From NCBI GenBank assembly GCA_020137815.1, contig CM035352.1, positions 679,675-743,674 on the forward strand: DNA of 64,000 nucleotides. Direction: 5' to 3'. Below the pieces are notes generated by a model. The model saw only the letters and a program-made list of their open reading frames with translations, was not told where the DNA came from and did not search any database. The stretch is from Hormiphora californensis. Lineage: Eukaryota > Ctenophora > Tentaculata > Cydippida > Pleurobrachiidae. How positions within the stretch are numbered: the first letter of the stretch is position 1; each line of letters starts with the position of its first letter. Shown one piece after another: positions 48,719 to 60,262 of the stretch. Position numbers and translations under genes: made by a program.

Positions 48719-49226
48719 TGCCCATATTTGGAGTTGTGTGTCACGTGGGAGAGTTACAGTGTAGAGGAGGTGGTGGATGAGCGGCGTCACATAGATGAAA
48801 CAGAGCCAGCAACCACATCAAGTCTTTAAACCGGATCTGCTCTTACGCTACATTTTCTGTAGTGAAATAAGTAAATCTATACAAAAGATCATGCAGATTC
48901 TTTGATAGTGAAATTATTAATTTTATGCAAATGGTTTTGTAGATTTTGTATCACAGCGCCGTTTTAAGGCCCCACCTCGCTAACCGTTACTAACAATCCG
49001 TGGGCCACCCCACATGTATACGACTCTTATTAAGAGATTGAGATACCGAGGAAGTCGGAAGAGAATGAGAGTTCGTAGTAGTACCCGGCAGCAGCAAAAG
49101 GTGTATGTGGGCCACCTTTCCCGCCAACTAATTTCCATTAGTTATTGGCTTAATTATGATTATAGCCTTGGTTATGGTGCGGCAATAGATAAAACTCACT
49201 TAAGTTTAACAATTCAAATGTAATTA
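48719..49226. other. Intergenic with a MITE-end relic
   Basis: Short spacer between DSL gene 1 and the lectin gene. CGCCAACTAATTTCCATTAG with TTATTGGCTTAAT at about 49120-49155 matches one end of the foldback at 57592-57924. Confidence 0.5.
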
Positions 49227-49850
49227 TTACATGGGAGCTTTACATAGAATCCCCTGGTAATCACCGCCATTAAAATGGTGGTACTTCCAACGCCAATTGT
49301 CATCGTTCCGTTTAGAACAAGCACAGGGTCTTTCTCGGCCGTTGTCAATAAAATGATTGTTTTCCATCCTTGCGTTCAATTTCTTCTGAATTTTCTTCAT
49401 ATCCTCACCCGAAGCGGTAAACATCTTGGTCAGATCGGTGGTACGACCACTGTCGGTGCAGAAGATTCCAAGCCAATACATAACATTGCGTTGCATTACG
49501 TTTTGTTCAACGAATGTGTACTCCTCGCGATCGTTTGGCATATGAATGTGTGCATTGAATTTGTTGCAGGCCTCCTCTGCTATGTCGAATTCCTTTTCAA
49601 ATTCCATATCTTTGTAACAGTAGTCCCTGAATTCCTTCCAGCCTTCTTTGCAGTCTCCCATAGTTTCCTTGATCCTAAAAGTTGGTATCCATCCCCTGCG
49701 GTGGTGTTGCATCCCACAACTCCTGGGAACCGGTTTTACATAGTATCCATCGAGTCCTCCTCCTCCACCGACATCTTTACCATAATCAGTACAGATGACG
49801 GTAGCTCCAAGAGAACCTCCAACAAGGACTGAGAGGACAAAGACAAACAT
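49227..49850 (-). CDS. Secreted C-type-lectin-like protein
   Basis: A 207-aa single-exon frame. MFVFVLSVLVGGSLGA is a signal peptide. A Gly-rich linker precedes a C-type-lectin fold: GWKEFRDYCY at the start, AEEACNKFNAHIHMPNDREE, then FVEQNVMQRNVMYWLGI and, near the end, RPCACSKRNDDNWRW..YQGILCKAPM. The EPN/QPD and WND calcium/sugar motifs are not evident, so sugar binding by the classical site is doubtful. No transmembrane segment or GPI signal, so it is probably secreted. It lies antisense between the two DSL genes. The absence of introns contrasts with most neighbours. Confidence 0.85.
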   Translation of the reverse strand: MFVFVLSVLVGGSLGATVICTDYGKDVGGGGGLDGYYVKPVPRSCGMQHHRRGWIPTFRIKETMGDCKEGWKEFRDYCYKDMEFEKEFDIAEEACNKFNAHIHMPNDREEYTFVEQNVMQRNVMYWLGIFCTDSGRTTDLTKMFTASGEDMKKIQKKLNARMENNHFIDNGRERPCACSKRNDDNWRWKYHHFNGGDYQGILCKAPM

Positions 49851-49904
49851 ATTGGAGATAAAATGACTATTAAAACATGTAAAATTTGCCGCATTATATA
49901 AACC

Positions 49905-50368
49905 CTCCCCCCTCTCTCTCCCTCTCTCTCTCTCTGTCTCTGTCTCTGTCTCTGTCCCTGTCTCTCTCTGTCTCTCTCTCTCTATCTTTCTCTCTCTGTC
50001 TCTCTCTTTCTCTGGATTCCAGTCTGACTCTGCTCACATATAATATGTCATAAATAGAATACATGTTGTGTTACAAGAGGGGAGAGGAGAGAAGAGAGAG
50101 AGAGAAGAGAGAGAAGACGAGAAGGGGGAGAGGAGAGAGAAGAGAGAGCAGAGCGAGAGAGCAGAGAGAGAGACGGAGAGAGAAGTAGAGAGAAGAAGAG
50201 AGAAACAGAGGAGGAGAGAGGAGAGAAGAGGAGAGCAGAAGAGAGGAGGAGAGAGAGAGGAGAGAGAGAGAGAGAGAGGAGCTGAGAGAGAGAGAGAGAG
50301 AGAGAGAGGAGAGCGGAGCGAGATATCTCTCTCTCTCTCTACTCCTATCTCCTATCTCTCTCTCTCGT

Positions 50369-50414
<46 letters not shown>

Positions 50415-50425
50415 TCTCTCTCTTC
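49905..50425. repeat. CT, GA, then CT microsatellite complex
   Basis: CT/CTGT repeats at 49905-50020, GA-rich repeats at 50080-50320, CT repeats to 50425. The GA and following CT parts can pair. Confidence 0.9.
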
Positions 50426-50710
50426 CCGCTCCAGCTGCAGCTGAGTCTCCAACTGGAGTCTGAAAAGTCTTCATTTTTTGTACACGCTTAAGAATGGCAG
50501 TGCATATTGCGGCTTTTTTGTTAAACCCCCCTCATACTATTATTAAAGCAAATAGGGAAATCCCGTTTGACGTTTATTTAACCTTATATGGCATTTAGCA
50601 CGTGCAGATTTAGAGGTGGACTGTGGAGTACTACTGGAGTGGGGTCAGGAGTCGGAGCCGTTGCCAATGGCATGGTTGCTACTGTACTGCACGTGCACGT
50701 GCATTTGATC

Positions 50711-50779
<69 letters not shown>
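50711..50779. repeat. (GT)n microsatellite
   Basis: About 33 uninterrupted GT units. Confidence 0.98.
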
Positions 50780-50780
<1 letters not shown>

Positions 50781-50959
50781 TGGCTCTAGGTTATAGCGTA
50801 CCAAACTCTGCCGCACGACAGAACGGTGTTGCAACCTGTCATAAAGTCTGTGGTCTGTATGAAAGATAATAGCTAAAATATCACGCTCAAAATTACACCA
50901 ATCAAACAAACTTCTCTGATATTCTAACTGTTTGTGGTCTGTATTGGGGCACTCTCACG

Positions 50960-51085
50960 CGAGCTTTTAGTCTTGTCAGCTTCTGTGTCAGGAACAAGGT
51001 AACATTTTGCCTTTGAGAGAGTCTTGTGTTTGGTTTACTTTTAGTCTGGAACGAGGTAACGTTTTGCCTTTGAGAGTGTCTTGAG
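50960..51085. repeat. Imperfect direct duplication of about 60 bp
   Basis: AACAAGGTAACATTTTGCC and AACGAGGTAACGTTTTGCC, each followed by TTTGAGAG and GTCTTG, in two tandem copies. Confidence 0.75.
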
Positions 51086-52278
51086 TTGGGTTTGTTCTGG
51101 ATCACGTTGTTGCCATGGTTTTTGTTACTTTAGCATGTCTCAATAAATAATTTGATCTTTGTTTTGTGTCACTGTTCCAGCTAATATTGCTCTCTTCAAC
51201 ATATATATACGACAGCGACAATTGGAGTTATTCACGCAAGATCTCACCGCCATTCTCTACTTTTACATACACTGAGGGGTTTAAATGCAGCAACACCAAA
51301 AGAAGTGCAGAGAGAACGAACAAGACGTTAGAGGTTAAACAGAACCGATGATCAATCTCAGAGATTAAGGCAGATGAATAATGCAAGCAGACGAAATAGT
51401 AAGTTCTTTTACAACTTTGATCGCCGATTCATCATCTGACGTTCTGAAACCAGAAACTCGCAGCGATCCCGCCTGAGCTCCTTCTACGGTACCGTTACTT
51501 AAGATGGGATAGTGCATGTCATTAGTTAGACTGACAGTGTTCCCTAACCTAATCCAGCTACCAATACCATTTCCCCGAAATTCGCCCGTATGGCGAACGG
51601 GTTTACTAGTTTTATAAAGAAAAATAAATGGGTTTGAACAAAACAACGGCTTGTAGGGTGGGGGACAGTTTTTGAGGTTGAAGTTTTTTACCAGTTTATA
51701 ATGAGTTTTTGAAGTCGCTTCAAAAACTTCAAAAAGATTGGTCTTTTTTAATTGTTATGACATTGATTGGTGCTCTCCATAGCTTTTCATAGAAAAATAA
51801 ATTTCCTGAAAATTTCGAATCTAGTTTTTTTATTTGTACATAACCGAATCGAACCAAAACATCAAAAACCACTTTTTAGTACGGTAAGATGCACCTATTC
51901 GAAACACTAATAGAAGAGGTTGTTATAACTTAGAAAATCTTTCGTAACACCGGTAAGACATCCGGTAAGATTCGAAACACGAATCGAACGGGGCTGGTAA
52001 ACCTTAGAAATTTTTCAAATCAACAATTATCATGTCATTAGTATAGCAAGTAGGTTTTTATGGGCCAAATATGCTTTACCCCGATTTAACGGACAAAACC
52101 CTTTCCCCCGAGGGTGCCGTTAAATCGGGGTTCGACTGTACTTCCTAAGAACCGGATCTTAATATTGCAAAATAAAAAGTTACGTTAAATCTGGTGCTGT
52201 GTTGAACCCTACTCAAGGATAGTTTTGGTGGAAAAGGTATAATTCATCATGTGATTGTGAAATTGACACTTTTCTCCA
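51086..52278. other. Intergenic
   Basis: No exon supported between the lectin gene and DSL gene 2. It contains a one-sided accccgattta-family relic at 52078-52140 (ACCCCGATTTAACGG to CCGTTAAATCGGGG, TTCGACTGTA). Confidence 0.5.
52078..52140. mobile_element. accccgattta MITE family, compact copy
   Basis: ACCCCGATTTAACGGACAAA faces the CCGTTAAATCGGGG arm and ends TTCGACTGTA. It lacks the outer left terminus present in the copies at 33321 and 40253. Confidence 0.7.
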
Positions 52279-53928
52279 ATGTTTTTTGTCGTTGTTTTGC
52301 TTTTAGCACAGTCGCAGGTAAAATAAAAGTCTGACTTTATCATACTAAAGTTTCAGATATATTACTATGATTTTTAAGCCGTTGTTGTTTTTCAGGAAGT
52401 GTGCAGTAGTGGAACAATTGAAGTTTCCCTGTACCGTTATAGAGCTTTCCTGCCCTACACCATCCCAGATGCACACTACTACATCTCGGACCTGGTCATC
52501 TCCGTAAAGGATCACCGCCCATAACCGCCGATAGGATTCAACTGCCTCAGGGAAGTAACATCGACCTATCAAAAGTGAAGTTCTTCAAAAGTCCCCTATA
52601 CTTGAACTACACTAGTGGGCAAGTGTTTGTATATTTTTACGTACGTCACAGCTCTAATGACACCCTTATTGAGCGTGTCGATGAAGTCATTCAACTTAAC
52701 GATAGGAAACAAAATGACCCATGGAGAGTAAGAGTCAGGACACGGCACGATCCAACACGAGAATTTCGATTCCGTATAAAAATGAAGTGCCATAAGAACT
52801 TTACTAGTTTTGGATGTGCAAGTTGTAAACCGTACCATTTTACTGATAGTTGTAGCGTATACTGCCTCCCGGACCCTGCACGATATGTGTGTAACAAAAA
52901 TGATGGATCGAAGCAATGTCTTGAAAGGTGGCAGGGATCTGAATGTGATACCTGTGACATTGGCTGGACTGGAGAAAACTGTGACACCTGTGACATTGGC
53001 TGGACTGGAGCAAACTGTGACACCTGTGACATTGGCTGGACTGGAGAAAACTGTAGCTTCTGTGACATTGGCTGGACTGGAGAAAACTGTAACACCTGTG
53101 ACATTGGCTGGACTGGAGAAAACTGTGACACCTGTGACATTGGCTGGACTGGAGAAAACTGTAACACCTGTGACATTGGCTGGACTGGAGAAAACTGTGA
53201 CACCTGTGACATTGGCTGGACTGGAGAAAACTGTGACACCTGTGACATTGGCTGGACTGGGAGAAAACTGTGACACCTGTGACATTGGCTGGACTGGAGA
53301 AAACTGTGACACCTGTGACATTGGCTGGACTGGAGAAAACTGCGACACCTGTGACATTGGCTGGACTGGAGAAAACTGTGACACCTGTGACATTGGCTGG
53401 ACTGGAGAAAACTGTAGCTTCTGTGACATTGGCTGGACTGGAGAAAACTGTGACACCTGTCACATTGGCTGGACTGGAGAAAACTGTAGCAAATGTGACA
53501 TTGACTGGACTGGAGAAAACTGTGACACCTGTGACATTGGCTGGACTGGAGAAAACTGTGACACCTGTGACATTGGCTGGACTGGAGAAAACTGCAGCTT
53601 CTGTGACATTGGCTGGACCGGAGAAAACTGTGACACCTGTGACATTGGCTGGACCGGAGAAAACTGTGGAGCAAAACACGATTTAAAGAAGGTAGCTTAT
53701 CTCATTTTTGGCACCATTGGTGGTGCAATGGTGTTTTTTGTCCTATCAACTATAATCTTGATGTGGATCTGTCGAAAATGTAAACAGTCAAGAGAAAATA
53801 ATCGACTGGTACAGGAAAGTGGTGCGAGTTCACCAGCGGTGTATATCAACATGGGTCCTGTATCCTCCACTACGCAGATCACTAGAGAAAACAGCAGGGA
53901 TGTGGGTGGAATCGGAAATTACAGGTGA
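52279..53928 (+). CDS. Delta/Serrate-like (DSL) ligand with half-EGF array, copy 2 (frame breaks)
   Basis: Paralogue of the gene at 46772 with the same two-exon start: signal exon 52279-52317 (MFFVVVLLLAQSQ), then exon from about 52396. It has the N-terminal domain (GTIEVSLYRYRAFLPY), a DSL domain with PYHFTDSCSVYCLPDPARYVC, about 20 CDIGWTGENCDT units, the transmembrane segment IFGTIGGAMVFFVLSTIILM and a tail of about 50 residues. The frame breaks twice: at about 52505-52530 within the first domain and at about 53260 (GGG for GG in one repeat unit). After the stop at 53928 another phase encodes DPLYATVEFVG, which looks like a tyrosine-motif tail, so a third break is possible. Pseudogene or consensus errors; the conserved domains argue for recent function. 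Confidence 0.75.
52951..53668 (+). repeat. 36-bp coding minisatellite, about 20 units (DSL gene 2)
   Basis: Same unit as in DSL gene 1. It shares the variant order SFC, then CHIG, then a non-DTC unit (SFC in gene 1, SKC here). One unit carries an extra G near 53260. Confidence 0.95.
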
Positions 53929-54264
53929 TCCACTTTACGCGACTGTAGAGTTTGTTGGGAAAAGAATAAAGAAGAGGACGGAAAAGGAGATCAGCCACTG
54001 GAACATACTTTACTCCAAGCAACTTCCTATCCAACTGAAAACTAGTATCTTTTGGGGGAAATGTACGAGAGAATACTTTTGCCAAACTACTCTTTTTTTC
54101 GTCGAGTATTAAATCTTTCTGAATAATGATGTGAGTTTACCGTGTGGAGCCAAAAACGAAGTATGCTCGTTTCAAGATCCAACACTGATATAATAATGGT
54201 AATTAGACAAGTACCGTGTATAATGTAATAATTGTAAAATGTGTAATTGTCTTGTTAAACTTAC

Positions 54265-57200
54265 CCCTTTGTTTTTCCATTCGTATTTGCTCGACATGTC
54301 AGCCATGACTGCCACCTCCCACAAGAACAATCCCAAACCCCAGACATCGTTTCCCTGTAGGTCCACCTGCGCTGGTAGACACCTCGCCCAGGGCGGATTT
54401 TCCACTGAAATTACTGAGATTCAGCGAAATGATTTGAGCTAGCTCCAAGTACAGAGTTACAGTGGTGCTTGTAGTGGAGATACGGTAATGGCGGATACCG
54501 TAATGGTGCGGACTTTGTGTAACACGCGAGCGCTGAACTGCAAAAAGCTATTAAAAGTGAATTTGGTCAGCACGGCACATAGCACGTTGATTGGCCCCGC
54601 TTGCGTGCCGTTTGACCGTGTTGAACTGACACCGTGTCGAACCGATACCGTATTCTCACTACAAGCATGTTAGGGGAGTGTGGGCACTGGGCAGGGCTAG
54701 TTGGGGAGTGTGGGCAGGGAGGGCTAGTTGGGGAGTGTGGGCAGGGCTGTTTCCTAACTTACCGTGTGTATTTTTAGCAGTGAAAAGTATTAGCTCAGGA
54801 GAGGCAAATCGGGCGGTACAGACTCGATCATAATCTGTGCTATTTTTCAATCTTATCGTCTCGAAGTCACCCAGTTTTATTCCCAACGGGGATGATTCCT
54901 AAGGAAAGGTTATTTGCAATAATGGGTAAATTTCGGTAATAAATTATTCCCAACATTCACCCAATTTCCAAAAAAACGGGAATGTTGCGGAACACCAAGG
55001 CTATTCTATAGGATCTGTCAAATTATATTTACCGGCTACTAGGGCACCTGCAGTTTAGCGATTACTTACGGTTGCAGAGGATACGAAGAAGTTGTCTGAG
55101 CTGATATCACCGTGAGCGTAACCCTTGTGGTGAATGTACTCCATTGCAGAACACGCACCCCGAATAATGGAATCAACATCCTGGACAGTGAGATAGTGCC
55201 CTGAAACACGGTTAGTAAGAGGAAATGCAAACGGAATTAATATATCAAAACATCCAGTTACAACTTATCTCATTGTTCTTGTTCTATTTTTGGTACCTTG
55301 TCCCCCGGGTCCCGGTCCCTCGCTTTGTACAAAAGTACAAAAGTCGCCTAGCGGTAGGTACTCCAAGACCATGACATTCGAGTTGAACTCCGACACGATG
55401 GTATATTCATCAGGCATTTTACCACGAATCGTCTGTGCTTCTCTATGAACGGAATGGTAACTTTATCAGTTGTTGACCAAACATAAATATAATATAAAGC
55501 CTTGGTTGTTAATAAAAATCCGAAATCTTTGATTTAAAAACTTACTCGATCATTTTGATGATGTTCCCGTGCTCTGTATCTTTAAGGAATGACTGCTCAC
55601 TGATAGCCGCGTTAGGATTGATCTCATATGACTTGCATACAAACTGCTCGCCCCCTGGCACATAAGGCTCAAACAGGACCACGGAGCCTCGGAAAGTCTG
55701 AACATATTATGTGGTGTTAATATGGGGTGCTTTAATCTCCAGGGGGGATTCAAGAAACATAATTCTGTAGATCGTTTTGTCTCGGAACAAACCTTACACG
55801 ACGCATCTGGCTCTCTAAACACCTTCAGGATCCTTCCTTCGACAGATCTCATGTCGTTATTGTACACATCACATGATACTGACACTGAAGTTGAACCCCA
55901 GAATATCTCATGGGTGGTACTGAAGTCATCAATTGCGTGATTGTGCGGTATAATACTGCTTGCTGCAGAAGATCCATCTATCGGTACGGGCTTACTCTGT
56001 ACTCCATTCCTTTCCCTGAAGTTTGTTATTCTAACATTATACATGGGACAAAGAAGGCACAAAATGATCAAATATATCATGATTACTTCTTATTTACCTG
56101 TTGCCCTGGACGTATATCCTGGTTAGTATAACAATCACAACAACCGACACTAGCACCAGTAGACACCCCAATACGATCCATATTATAAAGTCCGTCCCAG
56201 GAGGTGGACCAGGACTTGGTTCAGCCGTTGGAACTGTAAAATGAGTGTGTGTGTCATACCAATCTGTTAGTTTACTCAAACACCGTTAGTATACTGAAAC
56301 AGATACAGTCTAGTTTCTACCCAGGTCCCACCACTACCTTTGGTAACGAAACTACCCCTTTCTGCGGGCACGCTAAAACGATGCCTTAGTTACGAGGGGT
56401 AATTTCGATACCCAAAATTACCTATAATAGTAGGGTCCTTAATGCAGGTGACAGTAGCAGAGGTATCGTCACAGTCGGTGTTAAGGTATTTCCAGCCATC
56501 ATTCTCACAATAAGCAAACTGTTTTTCATCACCAGTGCAGTTTACACCAAACAAATACCGGCCATCTTCCGTATCTCTAACCGTGGAAAACTGTAAGAAA
56601 CCTTGTGATAATGAGTTAATTCATAGATATTATATTTACAACTATTTACATTTTGTGCAATCCATGTTTCACCGGCCTGCTCCCCCAAATCCCTGCAAAA
56701 TACTTCAGCGTTTAGCTGTGTCCAGTTTTTTCCGCAGACAGGAAAATATTTGCCCATAAAGGAAACCAAGGCCTTAGCGTTAATATCACGGTAAGACAGG
56801 ATTCGTTGGGGGTTGTTTGGTATCTCCACTGATCCACTCCACATTAGTTCTCTCCAAGAGTGTGGTCCAGGGACGGTCGTATTAGCATCTGCAAAAGCCA
56901 TGTTGGTAATAATTATAACACATTAAAATAGGAAGATTCTGTTTAGGCCGAGCAAATTGCAGACAAATAGATCAAAAATTAGAGGTCCACTGTAAAATCA
57001 AACCTCCAAGAGAAGTCTGCCCATGGTAGATAAAGTTTATCTTTCCACATGTGGAATCACTGACAATTTCTTCGAAATACTCTTTAAAACTAGCGTGAAA
57101 GCTCTCGCGTATGCAGACCTTAAGCAGTGCATCGAAATCATCCTGAACCGAGTTGGATCATTATCGTTTATTTATGGAGCAATCCATGTGGACAACAATG

Positions 57201-59705
57201 AAACCGCACTTTACTCTATCTTGGGTAGGATAGACGCTAATGTCCCCTATAATTATGCGATAAACATGTAAACCACTATAATACCTTACCTGACATAAAA
57301 AGCGAAATGCCGAAGGCCAGTTTTTATAACTTTCTGGAACTGTAAGATTTTCATTTGTACATTTTTCATCTTGAACAAGAAATGATATACACGCCCAATC
57401 CGCTACCAACCCTATTGGACATGATGTTTTTATAGGATAATCCTCATCGTCATCGTCAACTAGTTTATCTTTTCTCTTGAACGCTGTCAGAAAGGGAAGT
57501 CATTTTTAATGGGGAGGATAGTCTCAGTGAGGATTTCCAGAAACCATACTGGGAGTGAGATATAAATTATTTAGTAATTAGTTATTGAAACATTATGCCA
57601 AAAACTAACAGAAATTAGTTGGCTGAAAAGGTGACCACTTTTGTTGTCAAATTGACACCTTTGCCCTCTCCGGGTTTCATCATTATCTTTCCCTCTCTAA
57701 TTTCTATCTCTCTCTTTCTCTCTCTCTATCTCTCTCTCTCTCTCTCTCACTTTCTCTTTCTCTTCCTCCCTATCTCTCTCTATCTCTCTTCTCAAACTCC
57801 CTGATTTACCCCCTGATTTACCCAACCGATGATATCCGTAACCCGGGCCGGGCAAAGGTGTCAATTTGACAACAAAAGTGGTCACCTTTTCAGCCAACTA
57901 ATTTCTGTTAGTTTTTGGCATAATCGGGGTACATTTTTGGTATTTTCTGATGTGAAATACAATGTAAGACATGTCTAGACATAGCAGAACGTGTAAAGAC
58001 CGTCAGGAATCGCTAAATACGAAAATTTTAATTTTGACGTCATTGTGACGTCATAGCGTGACGTCACGACGTTATAACGTCATTATAGGGAAGTATTATT
58101 ATCAGGCTCATTTAGATAAAGAGGCTGACTAAGTTTGAGATCGATTGGACAAGATTTGAGGTCGCTATGGCGAAAAACGCACTATCGTCATATCTATTTT
58201 CATACAGTCTTAATACTTCAGACGCGATTTGAGACCCTTAGAAATAGAGTTTTACGAATTCGCGATATAGTTTCTGAAAGTTTAGACGATTATCTTTCAT
58301 AAGTGTGGTCTCCGTTTTTCAATCAGAAATCGTCTTCAGGGTGTAAATTGAGCTCAAAGAAATTTGGTTGGTTTGAAAAATGTCTTATCTTTATGACAGT
58401 TTGACAAGACGTTCTGATTGGACCTAGAACATGAAAACTATTCGTCTACACAATTTAAACGATTATCTTTCGAATGCAACAAACGAGAAGTGTCTATCTT
58501 ATGTCGTTTTCTCTCAAAAACGATTATAAATTTGGTAAAATAGCGTCTATCCATACATAGATAGATAGATAGATACATAGATAGACCCGGGACACTTATT
58601 GCTTTTTTCACGATGCCATATCTCTAAAACTAAAAGAGATAGAGACTTGCCCTTTTAAACTACAGTAGATCTAGACTATGTGACACTGTATACCAAATTT
58701 CAGACTGATTGGTGGAGTGGGGGCCTCGCTATGGGCGTTGCAAAATGCCATTTTTGGCTAAAAACTGAAAAAAGTTATTACTGCATTCTGGCACGCGCGG
58801 CTGGGGGGAGGGAATGGTCACCTTTGCGCTTGCCAGCGCAGTGATAATTAAATTATAGTGACTAACCGAACCTAAAGTCACTAAGAAACCCTTCATTGCT
58901 ATTTTCGTAGGTTTCCACAAAACGTTTATAATCATAGTCAAACATATTAAAAAGTGTCCGGGCGGTGCCTGAAACGATGTATGTTATGGGCATGTTATGT
59001 TCATTGTTTTTAATGTGTTACAAAGGAAGGTTTAGTAGGATAAAGTCAATTTTAAAATATTGGATTGATTTAAAACAATGAAATATGCTGGGGAGAATAT
59101 TGCTTACTTGGAAACATCTCGGTAGAGTTAACTGGGGTTTGCTCTAAAACTGAGGGGTCATCCGATGGCAGATAGTACTCATTTTTTTCCCTCATAGAAT
59201 GAGAGACAGGTATAGAACTAAAAGAGTATTGTGGTTTGTTTCTACAAATATTAACCCAGCGAGTCTCCATTAGTCCAATAAACGTATGAACTGTTTGAAG
59301 CTCCATCAAGCTGAATTGATGATAAGAAAAAAAACTAACCCTTTGAATTCCATTTCCCTGCTCCCGGATACACATCCTACAGAATATTTAGGAAGTACTC
59401 CCTGAAAGATTAATATCGTGATAAAAGAGGGTCGAACAAGGCAAGCTCTTATTGTTATTCAAATTATTTACTTCTTGTGTGAAGTTATCGTGCAGGATCC
59501 TCTTTGTATCTTCACATGATCCTGGAAAAAAGTAGATTTCAGATTTAGATAAGCGTCAGACCGGCTAAACAAGTACATAGTTATGAAAGCACCAGTTCAT
59601 ACGCCACTACTAAATTCAACTAATTCGACGGCAATACGTTTCGGCTCACTTACCCTCTACAATTGAAGTTGTCACTGTAGATAAAACTAGCCAAGTTAGT
59701 AGCAT
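54265..59705 (-). CDS. SRCR receptor tyrosine-kinase-like protein, probable pseudokinase
   Basis: Exons: 59654-59705 (signal peptide MLLTWLVLSTVTTS), 59472-59521, 59340-59401, 59108-59217, 58867-58968, 57290-57483, 56650-56888, 56422-56590, 56098-56233, 55793-56015, 55546-55697, 55297-55442, 55070-55200, 54763-54898, 54265-54404. All junctions are in phase except 57290/56888, where a tiny exon or a base is missing. SRCR domain: FPVCGKNWTQLNAEVFCRDLG then NCTGDEKQFAYC..W. Transmembrane segment: IIWIVLGCLLVLVSVVVIVI. Kinase: no GxGxxG loop, Lys in EQFVCKSY kept, LEYLPLGDF hinge, HGDISSDN instead of HRDLAARN, GDFE instead of DFG, SPEL, and NDVWGLGLFLWEV. The C-lobe after that exon was not found. 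Such receptors signal from the plasma membrane, but altered motifs suggest weak or no catalysis. Confidence 0.8.
57592..57924. mobile_element. 333-bp foldback element in receptor intron
   Basis: Arms of about 70 bp (57592-57662 and 57854-57924) are near-perfect reverse complements, starting ATTATGCCAAAAACTAACAG. The centre is a CT microsatellite (57700-57795), so the element has acquired or carries a repeat core. Confidence 0.92.
57925..58866. other. Receptor-gene intron, no exon seen
   Basis: Contains paired TGACGTCA-like stretches (TTGACGTCATTGTGACGTCA at about 58035), a GATA microsatellite at 58556-58585 and otherwise unassigned sequence. Confidence 0.5.
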
Positions 59706-60164
59706 CCCCAGCTTCAGTAGAGAGGTCAGGAAGATTATGTCGAGTTCTTCCTAACCTAAAATTATCTTTGCATTACACACGATATGAAAGTTTTAAGCTT
59801 GAACTTATCGGGCACCAGAAATATCGCAGGAAAAAAACTTTGGGAAAACCATTGGGGGGGGGGGTTACGATCTGGATGTTTAAGGTGCACACCGCCAAAG
59901 TTCATTTTCACCCCAAACATTTTCACATGTGATATTGTGGCGTGCACCTTACATTAAAATGGGTCTATCATCTAACCACCAAACCAATTGGCAATCAACC
60001 TTTTTGGCTGATTTAACAATAACAATAACAATAACATTTAACATATTTAAATCGCTTTTGAGCGAAAAGTGTTTATCTCGATCGACTTATACTAAAGCGT
60101 CCTTTCGATCAAAACTCGCTTTCTAAAGCGCATCTTCGTATCAATGTCCTTCCGAAAGTCCTCG

Positions 60165-60262
60165 TTGTCATATAGTTAATAAGTTAATTAAAAAACAGCA
60201 TAAACTGTCAAATATAATTAATAAATAGTTAATAAGTTAATCAAAACAGCATAAACTGAACA
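60165..60262. repeat. Two-copy tandem repeat of about 60 bp
   Basis: ATAGTTAATAAGTTAAT followed by AAAACAGCATAAACTG occurs twice. Confidence 0.8.

Noticed and set aside
52505-52535. 31-nt intron (GTAAAG..GATAG) to explain the frame change in DSL gene 2
   Set aside because: Removing it does not give the frame that continues the domain, and 31 nt is too short for a typical intron; a base-level frame break fits better.
53882-54112. Minus-strand frame with PPKDTSFQLDRKLLGVKYV as missing kinase C-lobe
   Set aside because: No C-lobe motifs and no suitable splice acceptor in phase with the 54404-54265 exon.
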